Below, piece after piece: positions 1-7,878 of a stretch of 64,000 bases of DNA. A model generated the notes under the pieces. The model did not search any database, was not told the origin of the DNA, and saw only the letters and a program-made list of their open reading frames with translations. Numbering within the stretch: position 1 is the first letter of the stretch; every line of letters begins with the position of its first letter. A program made the position numbers and the translations under genes. Source of the DNA: Flexibacter flexilis DSM 6793 (GTDB lineage: Bacteria > Bacteroidota > Bacteroidia > Cytophagales > Flexibacteraceae); contig NZ_FOLE01000005.1 of assembly GCF_900112255.1 (NCBI RefSeq), positions 62,001 through 126,000 of the forward strand. Direction: 5' to 3'.

Positions 1-135
1 TACGCATAACCGTACATTTCTACTCTAACATCAAACGGCGGAAAGATGCCACGCCTACGGCGTTAGAAATGAATATCACCATGCTTAGCTACCAATATTT
101 CAATCCTAACGGATTTATTTTCAATGTTTGGTAGT

Positions 136-155
136 GGTCTGTGAGGACACAAACC
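136..155 (+). repeat. Dispersed hairpin repeat, copy 1
   Basis: The 20-base sequence GGTCTGTGAGGACACAAACC is an imperfect palindrome: arms GGT-TGTG and CACA-ACC around AGGA, with one C/A mismatch. It occurs three times in the first 450 bases. Copies 1 and 3 are also preceded by the same GGTAGT. It lies outside any convincing gene. The ORFs that cross it run through several repeat families and look like chance readings. Confidence 0.7.
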
Positions 156-224
156 ATGGGGAAGAACGAAATATCAAAGACCCCTCTTTGTTTTTCCCAA
201 GACCCCTCTTTGTTTTTCCCAAGA

Positions 225-256
225 CCCCTCCTAAATCCTCCCCAAGGGGAGGACTT
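225..256 (+). repeat. REP-like palindromic element, copy 1
   Basis: A 32-base element centred on the palindrome TCCTCCCCAAGGGGAGGA. The same 32 bases recur exactly at 500-531. Just before it are two tandem 22-base units (AAGACCCCTCTTTG plus TTTTTCCC, about 179-222) that share its first bases. Short GC-rich palindromes of this type are widespread in intergenic DNA of Bacteroidota genomes. Confidence 0.65.
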
Positions 257-274
257 GAACAGAAGTCAGTTAAG

Positions 275-294
275 GGTCTGTGAGGACACAAACC
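275..294 (+). repeat. Dispersed hairpin repeat, copy 2
   Basis: Exact second copy of the 20-base imperfect palindrome, on the same strand. It is preceded by TAAG instead of GGTAGT and followed by ACGGGGAAG, close to the ATGGGGAAG that follows copy 1. Confidence 0.7.
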
Positions 295-430
295 ACGGGG
301 AAGGCCGCGCAAAAAGCCGTCAGGCTTGTCATCTTTATAGAAATGATAATGTTTGTAAAAAAAAGAACGCCGTAGGCGTGACATCTGCCCAAACACATTC
401 TACAAAAAGAGTTATCTTATATACGGTAGT

Positions 431-450
431 GGTCTGTGAGGACACAAACC
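431..450 (+). repeat. Dispersed hairpin repeat, copy 3
   Basis: Exact third copy of the 20-base imperfect palindrome, again on the + strand and preceded by GGTAGT as in copy 1. The three copies are about 140 and 156 bases apart, too irregular for a tandem array and without CRISPR-like spacers. Confidence 0.7.
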
Positions 451-499
451 ACAGAGAAGTTTTTTTTGGAAATGATGCGCAGGAACGAAATATCAAAGA

Positions 500-531
500 C
501 CCCTCCTAAATCCTCCCCAAGGGGAGGACTT
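500..531 (+). repeat. REP-like palindromic element, copy 2
   Basis: Identical to 225-256. The bases before it (AACGAAATATCAAAGA, 484-499) repeat those at 166-181, so the repeated unit is longer than the palindrome and composite. Confidence 0.65.
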
Positions 532-559
532 TTGTTCTAACCTGTAAAAAAACTGGACA

Positions 560-658
560 CTAAATTATACTTTTCGTTGCGTCCAACTTTTTAGCAGACT
601 GATAACTCATTTTTTCACCTTGTGCATCAACTACATAGTTTGCCTTCGGAATTGTCAT
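560..658 (-). pseudogene. Possible antitoxin N-terminal remnant (32 aa)
   Basis: A short minus-strand reading frame beginning MTIPKANYVVDAQGEKM. This start resembles Phd/RelB-type antitoxin N-termini, in which a short strand is followed by a D-x-x-G-E-(K/R) turn. After residue 17 the frame continues with unrelated sequence and stops at 32 residues, far short of the 70-90 residues of such antitoxins. No toxin gene is adjacent. It is probably a remnant, or chance; the assignment rests only on the first 17 residues. Confidence 0.25.
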
Positions 659-724
659 AACTTATATGGTTTTAAAGTGTTAGACTCTTAATTGGTTGCT
701 CTACAAATTTACTACAAAATCCCT

Positions 725-732
725 TATTTTTG
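725..732 (+). promoter_or_regulatory. Putative Bacteroidota -7 element
   Basis: TATTTTTG matches the Bacteroidota -7 consensus TAnnTTTG and lies 17 bases before the ATG at 749. The nearest upstream TTG (696-698) is 26 bases away, wider than the usual spacing of about 19-21, so only the -7 half is convincing. It would drive the run 749-4507. Confidence 0.35.
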
Positions 733-748
733 GCAAAAAAATTAGCCA

Positions 749-1345
749 ATGAAACAGCCAAAACAATGGATTGCGTGGGTGTTATGCGTCATTTTGGGCA
801 TAAGTAGTTTTTATTTTTGGAAGAAAAGCCAACCCGACACCAGCACGCGCCGGACCACACACCAAATCCTCCTGACCGAAGTAGAGCATTTGGGTAAAAT
901 GGAGTTGGTGCGCTATCAGTTCCGCGACATCGTGGAGCATGAGCAAGTAAAACAATGGTTGCCTAACTCGCGTGTATTGCTGATAGTGAGTGGCGAGGCC
1001 GTCGGCTGCTTGGATTTGAGCCAAATAGACAGCACCGACATTAGCGCAGACTCGGCCAACGTAACCGTGTATTTGCCCGAACCTGAAATCTGTTATCACA
1101 AAATAGACCATCAGAAATCAAAGGTTTATAACACCGAATACGCATTCATGGAAGAAGCCCAACTCATCGACGAGGCTTATCGCCATGCCGAAAAACAAAT
1201 CTTGACTTCTGCCCTGCAAGCCAACATCTTAGCGCAAACCAAAGCCAACGCCCAAAAAATATTAGTACCTTTGTTTGCATCGCTTACGGGCAAAAAAATA
1301 CATTTACGCTATCGAAACCGTTTTACTTTACCCCAAAAACACTAA
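749..1345 (+). CDS. DUF4230 family membrane-anchored protein
   Basis: A 198-residue protein with one N-terminal membrane segment (about residues 8-24) and the rest probably outside the cytoplasmic membrane. The pattern LTEVEHLGKMELVRY, then a turn with GEAVGCLDL, a YLPEPEI segment and an alpha-helical tail rich in A, E and K fits the DUF4230 family, whose function is unknown. Its stop codon overlaps the ATG of kdsB by one base (TAATG), implying translational coupling with the LPS gene. Weak codon evidence and no known partner leave its role open. Confidence 0.75.
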   Translation: MKQPKQWIAWVLCVILGISSFYFWKKSQPDTSTRRTTHQILLTEVEHLGKMELVRYQFRDIVEHEQVKQWLPNSRVLLIVSGEAVGCLDLSQIDSTDISADSANVTVYLPEPEICYHKIDHQKSKVYNTEYAFMEEAQLIDEAYRHAEKQILTSALQANILAQTKANAQKILVPLFASLTGKKIHLRYRNRFTLPQKH

Positions 1346-2103
1346 TGTTACATTCCGAACCCAACATATTAGGCATCATTCCCGCACGTTATGCTTCTAC
1401 GCGCTTTCCCGCCAAAGCCCTCGCCAAAATTGGCGGCATTTCGATGATTCAGCGCGTGTACGAGCAAGCCTGCAAAGCCAATTCCCTAAACAAAGTAATC
1501 GTAGCCACCGACCACCCGACCATTTTTGAACACGTGGAGAGCTTCGGCGGTGTGGCCGTGCTTACTTCGCCGCAACACCAAAGCGGTACAGACCGTTGTC
1601 AAGAAGCCTATTTCAATAGCGAATACAAAGCCGACTACATCATTAACATACAAGGCGATGAGCCATTTATCCAGCCCGAACAAATAGACCTGTTGGCCGA
1701 AGCCCTCGACAATAAACCCGAATTGGCCACGTTGGTAAAACAGATTAGCGACGCGGAAACCCTCTTCAACCCAAACACACCTAAAGTGTTGCTCAACAGC
1801 GCACAAGAAGCCATTTATTTCAGCCGCCAAACGCTGCCCTACTTGCGCGGCATTGCGCCCGAACACTGGCTTGAGCACCATACTTTTTACAAACACATCG
1901 GTATTTATGCGTATCGCACGGACGTTTTGGCCAAAATAACACAACTCGAACCCTCGTCTTTGGAGCAAGCCGAAAGCCTTGAGCAATTGCGGTGGTTGGA
2001 AAATGGTTTTAAAATAAAAGTAGCCATCACCGAGCACGACAGCCACGGCATAGACACGCCCGAAGATTTAGCAAAAGCCGAAAAACTTTTCTTAGGTTTA
2101 TGA
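1345..2103 (+). CDS. kdsB: 3-deoxy-manno-octulosonate cytidylyltransferase
   Basis: Transfers CMP from CTP to Kdo, activating the sugar for lipid A/LPS core assembly in the cytoplasm. The N-terminus IIPARYASTRFPAKAL is the nucleotide-binding signature of the family, NIQGDEPF (around residue 101) is the metal/CTP site, and SRQTLPYLRG and HIGIYAYR follow in the expected order. The length of 252 residues is normal. The start overlaps the previous stop by one base and the end overlaps the next ATG by four, so the three genes are likely co-translated. Its presence indicates a Gram-negative organism making Kdo. Confidence 0.97.
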   Translation: MLHSEPNILGIIPARYASTRFPAKALAKIGGISMIQRVYEQACKANSLNKVIVATDHPTIFEHVESFGGVAVLTSPQHQSGTDRCQEAYFNSEYKADYIINIQGDEPFIQPEQIDLLAEALDNKPELATLVKQISDAETLFNPNTPKVLLNSAQEAIYFSRQTLPYLRGIAPEHWLEHHTFYKHIGIYAYRTDVLAKITQLEPSSLEQAESLEQLRWLENGFKIKVAITEHDSHGIDTPEDLAKAEKLFLGL

Positions 2104-2678
2104 AAATAAACTTCTTACAATCAGGCATTTACATTAGTATTTTGTGCGGATTAGCGGCCTGTTTCAACACGCGCGAACCCGCACAACCTTCGTCGGCTAC
2201 CTCTTGGATTAGCCCGACGGAGCAATCTATTTTGTTGGATAATTTTAAAAAATCGGTTTTAGAACTCAACCTCAACAACTACGAGCGTTGTCTTAACAAA
2301 TACCTCATTTTCAGCCCAGACCGCAACTTGTCGGGCAACAATACAGGCGTTTTCCAGACATGGACGACCGTCGAGGAGTTGGAATATCTCAAAAACCTAA
2401 AAGCCCGAACCGTCCAGACTGGTGCAAACGCATTCACGTTTTCCAACGAACAAACTAATTTTCTGACGGCTGACTCGCTGGAATATACCGCCAACTACAA
2501 TTTGTTCGTTTATCACCAAGACAGCAGCTACACGGCCACGCATTTTGTGGGTAAATGTATTTTGTCCATGCACCGCAACAGCTCCAGCGAATGGGCTATT
2601 AGCCGTTGGCAAGACAACCGCACCGATGCGCAAACGCCTTGCTGGACCGACCTCAAACAACATTTTATTTCTCCCTGA
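2100..2678 (+). CDS. Hypothetical lipoprotein
   Basis: A 192-residue protein not recognised as a known family. Residues 1-21 form a lipoprotein signal peptide ending in the lipobox LAAC, so the mature protein should start at Cys21 and be lipid-anchored. The mature part has alternating polar and aromatic stretches (WTTVEELEYLKNLKAR, YNLFVYHQDSS, WAISRWQDNR) suggesting a small beta-rich or NTF2-like fold, but this is a guess. The ATGA overlap with kdsB makes it part of the same run. Homologues and their neighbours would be needed to say more. Confidence 0.7.
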   Translation: MKINFLQSGIYISILCGLAACFNTREPAQPSSATSWISPTEQSILLDNFKKSVLELNLNNYERCLNKYLIFSPDRNLSGNNTGVFQTWTTVEELEYLKNLKARTVQTGANAFTFSNEQTNFLTADSLEYTANYNLFVYHQDSSYTATHFVGKCILSMHRNSSSEWAISRWQDNRTDAQTPCWTDLKQHFISP

Positions 2679-2692
2679 AAAGCTCTAAATCA

Positions 2693-4507
2693 ATGCGTTG
2701 GATAGTTTTTTGCTTCATGGTAAGTCTTCATTGGGTTTCTTTCGGACAAAACAACACCGAAAGCCCCCTTTGCATTGACTTTCCGCAAGCCTCTACCCTA
2801 CCCGACACCAGCCGCCAAACGGTACAGACTTTTTTAGCCAAACAATACCCCGCCACGCAATACGGCCAATTTGTTTTGACAAACGTAAAAAATAGCCCCA
2901 TCGGGCAGCATTACACTTGGCAACAACTGGCGGCACAAACTCCTATTTATCAGCAATTTATCAAGATAAATATTAGCCATTCGGGGCAAATTTTGTCCGT
3001 AATGCGCCAATGCCAAGCCATCAGCAACGCCAATATTATTCAGGAAGAAATAGACACCAATCTTGCCCGCCGCTACATCGCCGCGCAGCAGGCCAAATGC
3101 AGCCAACCCATTGATTTTGAAACCCAAAAAATGCTGTACTGGGATAACAATGCGTTGGTTTCAGGGCTTTGGTTGCGGTACGGAAGCCTGAGCAGCGAAA
3201 TAGAGGCTGCCGAAGTGCTTCTGAACAACAAAGGCCAAATCATAGATCTTGTTTCTTTGCACGAAAAAAAACACGCCCAACACATTACCGCCGACCCGCC
3301 TCACCCGACCAAAGATTCTACGGTTACGCTGGCTATTTTCAGACCCGACCCACTTTGTACGGCACAAGTAAGTTACGGCACGCCGTACAAAGACAACAAC
3401 GACGCAGATTGTCCCGAACTCACCGCCCAACGCATGATGGTTTCGGCTAAAGTTTTGTACCGAAATGATAGTTTTCTGTTGGCCAGTCCGTTTTGTAAAA
3501 TAAAAGAATTTGATGCGCCCGAAAAACCTGTGTGTTTTTCGCTTACGCCCGACTTCGTTTACACGCGGAGCAACGACAATTTTGAGCAAGTAAACGCTTA
3601 TTATCACGTGAATCAGTACCAAATGCACGTGCAAGAGTTGGGGTTTAACAATCTGGTAAACAGACCCATAAAAGTAGATGCTAACGCCCTGAACGGCGCA
3701 GACCAGTCCATGTATTCGGGATTTTCGGACGCGCTGTATTTTGGGGAAGGTGGCGTGGACGATGCCGAAGATGCCGACAATATTTGGCACGAATACACGC
3801 ACGCCGTAAGCCGCGATGCCGCCCCCAACACCAACACGGGCACCGAACGCCAAACCATCGAAGAAGCCAACGCCGATTTTATGGCCGCTTCTTATTCGGC
3901 TTCGGTGAGCAGTTTCGGAACTGGCGAGGTATTCAATTGGGACGGGCACAACGAATTTTGGGCGGGGCGGTCGGTAAGCGGCACGCGCACTTATTCGCAG
4001 CGCGTAGGCCAAAAATATGCCGATGCCGAAATTTGGAGTAGTCCGCTCATGCTCATTCGTGCGCTGATTGGCCGCGATGCTTCCGAAAAACTATTGCTTA
4101 CGTCCATGTTCAGTTACGCGCCGAGTTTGCAAATGCGCGATGCAGCTAACCTATTTTTGCAAGCCAATACGCTTTTGCGTGGCGGGGCTGACTCTCTGGC
4201 TATCAGGCAGATATTTGCAAATCGTAAGATTTTGCCCGTCGTTACAAGCGTGCGTAATTGCGCTGAGCTTAAATCGTATTTTCAGCTCGAACAAAACCAA
4301 ACATCTTTGTTTTGTCTCAAAGACATGGGCACGGTACAACTTTCGTTGCATACGCTCACAGGCCAAACCCTTTGGGAAAACTCGTGGCGCAGCCAAGCCG
4401 AAAGCCGATTTATTTTACCCCAAAACAACAGCCAAGCCGCAGGGCTTTATGTGCTAAAACTCCAAACCGCCGAAGGCTTGGCGGCTTGTTGGAAAGTGTT
4501 ACGCTGA
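2693..4507 (+). CDS. Secreted HExxH metallopeptidase with T9SS sorting domain
   Basis: A 604-residue secreted zinc peptidase. Residues 1-19 are a signal peptide (MRWIVFCFMVSLHWVSFGQ). Residues 25-110 resemble an FTP-type propeptide of thermolysin-like enzymes. The catalytic centre is HEYTH (His366, Glu367, His370), followed about 20 residues later by EEANADF (Glu390/391), the third ligand region of gluzincins. The last 80 residues (LSLHTLTGQTLWEN ... GLYVLKLQTAEG) form a type IX sorting domain, so it is exported across the outer membrane. An upstream in-frame ATG at 2606 lies inside the lipoprotein gene and would bury the signal peptide, so 2693 is preferred. Substrate unknown. Confidence 0.85.
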   Translation: MRWIVFCFMVSLHWVSFGQNNTESPLCIDFPQASTLPDTSRQTVQTFLAKQYPATQYGQFVLTNVKNSPIGQHYTWQQLAAQTPIYQQFIKINISHSGQILSVMRQCQAISNANIIQEEIDTNLARRYIAAQQAKCSQPIDFETQKMLYWDNNALVSGLWLRYGSLSSEIEAAEVLLNNKGQIIDLVSLHEKKHAQHITADPPHPTKDSTVTLAIFRPDPLCTAQVSYGTPYKDNNDADCPELTAQRMMVSAKVLYRNDSFLLASPFCKIKEFDAPEKPVCFSLTPDFVYTRSNDNFEQVNAYYHVNQYQMHVQELGFNNLVNRPIKVDANALNGADQSMYSGFSDALYFGEGGVDDAEDADNIWHEYTHAVSRDAAPNTNTGTERQTIEEANADFMAASYSASVSSFGTGEVFNWDGHNEFWAGRSVSGTRTYSQRVGQKYADAEIWSSPLMLIRALIGRDASEKLLLTSMFSYAPSLQMRDAANLFLQANTLLRGGADSLAIRQIFANRKILPVVTSVRNCAELKSYFQLEQNQTSLFCLKDMGTVQLSLHTLTGQTLWENSWRSQAESRFILPQNNSQAAGLYVLKLQTAEGLAACWKVLR

Positions 4508-4508
4508 T

Positions 4509-6053
4509 TTATTGGTGAATTTGCTGCCATTCCTCCGCGATTTCTTTTTTCAAAATGGCGTTGATGTCTGTGCGGGCATTTTTCAAAATATAAATCCGTG
4601 TACCTTGCTCCCGTGCAAAAGGGTTTTCTATCTTTCCATAGTATTTAATTTCCTGAAAAAGAGGCCGTTCGTCGGAGCGAGTTGTATCCGTATCGCCCAA
4701 ATCTTTGACCATTACAATATGCTTGACGGGTCGGCTCAAATCAAACCAATTGAGGTAATCCGCTGAAAAAGAGACCGCCCCGATGTGGCCAGCGTGCCGC
4801 GAATAGTAGTTAATCGCGCCAGCTTGTCCGTAATTGTCGCAATATACCAGTGTGTGCGCCGTGTCGCCGATTTGCTCGTAAGCGGCATCTACTTTTTGCG
4901 CCAACTCCTTCCAGCCCAACATATCCGCGTAATCCTGCGGCAGCGCGTGCAATTTGCCATCTTCCCAGCGCGTCAGCCCCAAATCGTCGTAAACGGCGGC
5001 TTCTTTTTGCACTTGCTCAGGCGAATCCACAGGAAATAAATATTTAAAACCAAACGAAAAAATAACCAAAGGCACAAGTAAAAGCACCGTTTTTACTATA
5101 TTATTTTTAATCAAATTTTCTAAAAATACCGCCCCAAAAGCCATATAAGCAGGATACAAACCAATAGCATAATATCCTTTTCCTTTCAGATAAATATAAA
5201 GCCCTAATACCGCCACAAGAGCAAACAAAAACAAGCGATATTTAGCAAAATTCTTATAAAAAATAAGCGCGTAAATTGCCGCTAATAGCACAAAAATAGC
5301 ATTAAAGAAAAACAACATTTGTTCTTTAAGAAAATTGCCCGTTTCTACATTTTTCAGTTGTGTCGCTTTGAGCAATTTCATGTGATAAAGTACAGGAAAA
5401 TGATTCGTGTATTGCCACCACAAATTCGGGGCAACCAGCAGCGCAGCCAACAGCAAAGCCAAATAAAAATGTTTGTTAATGAATACGTTACGATACGGTG
5501 AAAGCAGCAAAGCCGCCAAAGTACCCAGCACCAAAAACACCACATTATATTTGTTCAGAAAACCCAGCGCAACGGCTACGGCAAACACATAAAGCCATTT
5601 ATTTTCCTGATTTTCAATATATTTTAGCAGCACCCAAAACATGAAAGTCCAGACCATCGTATCAAAAGAATTGGGCTGAAACAGCATATTCAGGCGCACG
5701 AGGGCAGAAAACAACACGGCCACCACTGCCAACGATTTAGCAAATAAATTTCCACCCAATATTTCGGTTATTTTCCAAACAAAAAACAGGGTAATTGCGC
5801 CAAAAAGTGCAGGAAAAAATTTAACCCAAAATATCGAATTTCCAAGCCACAAAATAAGCAAAGAAATCCACGAAGTAACAGGCGGAACAGACAAATAACC
5901 CCATGCCAAATGTTGCCCTTGATTTAGGTGCAAATATTCGTCGCGATGCAACTCATATAGCGGATTAATAATGATACCGTGCAACCCAAATTTGAGCGCG
6001 ATAAAAGCCAATAAAACAAATGTGTGCTGGTGTTTTTGAAGAAATAATTTCAT
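4509..6053 (-). CDS. GT39/PMT-type membrane glycosyltransferase
   Basis: A 514-residue integral membrane protein with about ten hydrophobic segments, starting at residues 10-28. The first periplasmic loop holds the acidic motif HRDEYLHLNQGQHLAWGY, corresponding to the catalytic Asp/Glu region of dolichyl/polyprenyl-phosphate mannosyltransferase-like (PMT_2, ArnT-like) enzymes. These move a sugar from a polyprenyl-phosphate carrier to lipid A or protein on the periplasmic face. A soluble domain follows from about residue 345. It converges with the peptidase gene with a one-base gap. Acceptor and sugar cannot be told from the sequence. Confidence 0.85.
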   Translation of the reverse strand: MKLFLQKHQHTFVLLAFIALKFGLHGIIINPLYELHRDEYLHLNQGQHLAWGYLSVPPVTSWISLLILWLGNSIFWVKFFPALFGAITLFFVWKITEILGGNLFAKSLAVVAVLFSALVRLNMLFQPNSFDTMVWTFMFWVLLKYIENQENKWLYVFAVAVALGFLNKYNVVFLVLGTLAALLLSPYRNVFINKHFYLALLLAALLVAPNLWWQYTNHFPVLYHMKLLKATQLKNVETGNFLKEQMLFFFNAIFVLLAAIYALIFYKNFAKYRLFLFALVAVLGLYIYLKGKGYYAIGLYPAYMAFGAVFLENLIKNNIVKTVLLLVPLVIFSFGFKYLFPVDSPEQVQKEAAVYDDLGLTRWEDGKLHALPQDYADMLGWKELAQKVDAAYEQIGDTAHTLVYCDNYGQAGAINYYSRHAGHIGAVSFSADYLNWFDLSRPVKHIVMVKDLGDTDTTRSDERPLFQEIKYYGKIENPFAREQGTRIYILKNARTDINAILKKEIAEEWQQIHQ

Positions 6054-6204
6054 TGCGTTTGCTACAAAATAATTAGACAGCAGAAAAATATATTTTTGGG
6101 CAAAAAACTACAAACAAAATACTGATAATCTGCCTTTTTTGGGGGTTGGGTGGCGAATGTTTGCCAAAAATGCTTTGTTTTGCGGCCAGAAACTTATTTT
6201 GTGT

Positions 6205-6960
6205 ATGCTGACCAAACGTATTATTCCTTGCTTGGACATCAAAGACGGCCAGACCGTCAAGGGTATTAACTTCGAGAACCTGCGCAGCGCGGGCAACCCC
6301 GTCGAATTGGCGCAATTTTATGCCGCACAAGGCGCGGACGAACTGGTTTTTTTGGATATTACGGCCACCGTCGAAAACCGCAAAACACTGCTGCATTTGG
6401 TGCAAGAAGTTGCCCGACACATCAATATTCCGTTCACGGTTGGGGGCGGCATCGGGTCGGTGGCGGACGTATCGGCACTGCTCAACGCGGGCGCGGACAA
6501 AATCTCTATCAACTCGTCGGCGGTGCGTAACCCTTCGCTTATCAATGAGTTAGCCGCTGAGTTTGGCAGCCAATGCGTCGTAGTGGCTATTGATACGCGC
6601 CACGTAAACGGAGAAAACATCGTACACACGCACGGAGGCCGCACGCCTACACAACTGCAAACGCTGGCTTGGGCGCGGGAAGTAACCGAGCGCGGCGCAG
6701 GCGAAATTTTGCTTACGTCTATGGACTCCGACGGCACGAAAGCGGGCTTTGCTGACGCTCTGACACGCACGGTGGCGCAAAGCGTTTCTATCCCCGTGAT
6801 TGCCTCTGGCGGTGCGGGTACGATGGCACATTTTAAGTCGGTTTTTGAGGAAGGTTGCGCCGATGCTGCACTGGCCGCAGGTATTTTTCACTTTGGCGAA
6901 ATGACCATACCCGACCTAAAACATTATTTGCAACAAAACGGCATTGCGGTACGGATTTAG
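6205..6960 (+). CDS. hisF: Imidazole glycerol phosphate synthase, cyclase subunit
   Basis: Cyclase half of the histidine-pathway enzyme; with HisH it converts PRFAR to IGP and AICAR. The sequence [20 protein letters not shown] carries the catalytic Asp in [16 protein letters not shown] and VIASGGAGT are the two phosphate-binding loops of the (beta/alpha)8 barrel, and VVAIDTR holds the second catalytic Asp. From the ATG at 6205 it is 251 residues, normal length; an upstream in-frame ATG at 6139 would add a non-conserved tail. No other his gene is nearby, so the pathway genes are scattered. Confidence 0.96.
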   Translation: MLTKRIIPCLDIKDGQTVKGINFENLRSAGNPVELAQFYAAQGADELVFLDITATVENRKTLLHLVQEVARHINIPFTVGGGIGSVADVSALLNAGADKISINSSAVRNPSLINELAAEFGSQCVVVAIDTRHVNGENIVHTHGGRTPTQLQTLAWAREVTERGAGEILLTSMDSDGTKAGFADALTRTVAQSVSIPVIASGGAGTMAHFKSVFEEGCADAALAAGIFHFGEMTIPDLKHYLQQNGIAVRI

Positions 6961-6967
6961 CGTATTT

Positions 6968-7360
6968 TTATCTTTTAATATTCTTATAATCAACTCTTAA
7001 GTTAAAATCATCTATTCCATTTTGAGTAAACCACTTACTCAATTTTTCTTTTAAATTATAAGAATTTGTTTTAAAATCCAGCCAAGTATCAAATGTAAAA
7101 CAGTACGGTTTTTTAACGTCAAAACCAGATATTGTTTCACCCATAAGCACCGCCGAGCCTGTCAGGTCATTTATGTCAATCTCCTTCGATGCTTGTATAA
7201 AAAAGTTAAGCAAATGGTCTGCTATGTTTTTGGGTATAAAGGGATTGTCTATAAAAGATTTAATACCTACAATAATTTGTTCTGTATTTGATGAAATATA
7301 AATAGGAGCATTATCGTATTCTGGGTGGATTAAATTTGCTATAAAGCTTTCTCCTTTTTT
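6968..7360 (-). CDS. 3' part of the frameshifted membrane protein gene
   Basis: An open frame from the stop at 7361-7363 to 6968 with no ATG; the only in-frame candidate starts are weak (a TTG at 7213). Its first residues (KKGESFIANLIHPEYDNAPIYI) continue naturally from the end of the 7339-7686 frame if the ribosome moves back one base in the A7 run. The rest is a soluble mixed domain ending FNLRVDYKNIKR. It therefore looks like the C-terminal domain of the upstream gene, not an independent gene. Family unknown. Confidence 0.55.
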   Translation of the reverse strand, partial: KKGESFIANLIHPEYDNAPIYISSNTEQIIVGIKSFIDNPFIPKNIADHLLNFFIQASKEIDINDLTGSAVLMGETISGFDVKKPYCFTFDTWLDFKTNSYNLKEKLSKWFTQNGIDDFNLRVDYKNIKR

Positions 7361-7686
7361 TCATAATGCAAGAGGTCTGCTATTTCAAAGATATTGTACA
7401 AAATAGGATCATCTTCAGCAGCTGACCCCTTATTAAGATTATTATTATACTTAATAAAAGCCAATTTAATTTTTGATGAATTAAGAAGTTCTACAAGTTC
7501 AGACATTTTTTCTACTTGTTTTACTTTTAAATGGTTGTTAAGCAACTCTTGATTGACTTTCCGCGCCAGCCAAAATGTTAGTAAAGTAATAATCATAGTT
7601 CCCACACCTATTATTATTTGAGTCCAGTCGGTTTTACTCGAACTTTCATTTACTTGATTTACAACAATATCAACCAAACAACTCAT
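7339..7686 (-). CDS. Membrane protein, 5' part of a probably frameshifted gene
   Basis: 115 residues: a polar N-terminus, one membrane helix (about residues 24-42, IIIGVGTMIITLLTFWLA), then a helical cytoplasmic segment with KVKQVEKMSELVELL and a polar region. The frame runs into a stop at 7339 just after an A7 run on the minus strand (7355-7361). A second open frame without its own ATG begins just after that run, offset by -1, and continues to 6968. Read together they give a single protein of about 239 residues. Family not recognised; the helix-plus-coil layout resembles small membrane proteins seen near defence or toxin systems, but nothing specific supports that. Confidence 0.6.
   Translation of the reverse strand: MSCLVDIVVNQVNESSSKTDWTQIIIGVGTMIITLLTFWLARKVNQELLNNHLKVKQVEKMSELVELLNSSKIKLAFIKYNNNLNKGSAAEDDPILYNIFEIADLLHYEKKEKAL
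7354..7360 (-). other. Slippery heptamer A AAA AAG
   Basis: On the minus strand the upstream frame reads GAA AAA AAG GAG, placing A AAA AAG exactly in the X XXY YYZ phase used for -1 frameshifting in bacterial dnaX. A -1 slip here enters GGA GAA AGC, the frame that stays open to 6968. An indel in the A7 run, real or from sequencing, would look the same. Confidence 0.45.
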
Positions 7687-7837
7687 ATTATTTTTTATTT
7701 TATAGCCTAAAAATAGAAATGTCTTATCACTCTGTGCAAAATCCGAAACACTAAGAATATCTGCAAATATTTTTAAAGTTTATTTTTTATCTGAAAAATT
7801 AAATTCTACCAAACGCAAGATTTTAGCCAACAAAAAC

Positions 7838-7867
7838 AAAACACAGCCTTAAAAAAGACTGTGTTTT
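7838..7867 (-). terminator. Terminator of the deacetylase operon
   Basis: Stem AAAACACAG / CTGTGTTTT with an A/T-rich loop, just after the stop of the deacetylase gene on the minus strand and followed by TTTTGTTTTTG in that direction. Confidence 0.65.
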
Positions 7868-7878
7868 GCCATAAAAAA

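Larger units (their letters stand above)
44..386. repeat. Inverted 21-base repeat pair around the repeat nest
   Basis: Positions 44-64 and 366-386 are inverted copies of a 21-base sequence built on the palindromic core CGCCGTAGGCG, with one mismatch. A related but diverged sequence (GCCGTCAGGCTTGTCATC) lies at 316-333. The pair may be the arms of a small non-autonomous element, or two independent copies of a dispersed repeat family. No transposase gene lies between them. Confidence 0.5.
541..748. other. Gene-poor spacer before the DUF4230 gene
   Basis: AT-rich DNA between the repeat nest and the first clear gene. Apart from the possible antitoxin remnant and a putative -7 promoter element, nothing recognisable is present. 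Confidence 0.5.

Noticed and set aside
121-509. Two overlapping long ORFs in the first 510 bases
   Set aside because: They pass through three repeat families, are low-complexity, and overlap on opposite strands; no family match is visible.
3161-4012. Long minus-strand ORF of 283 codons inside the metallopeptidase gene
   Set aside because: Opposite-strand shadow of a gene with a clear signal peptide, zinc site and sorting domain.
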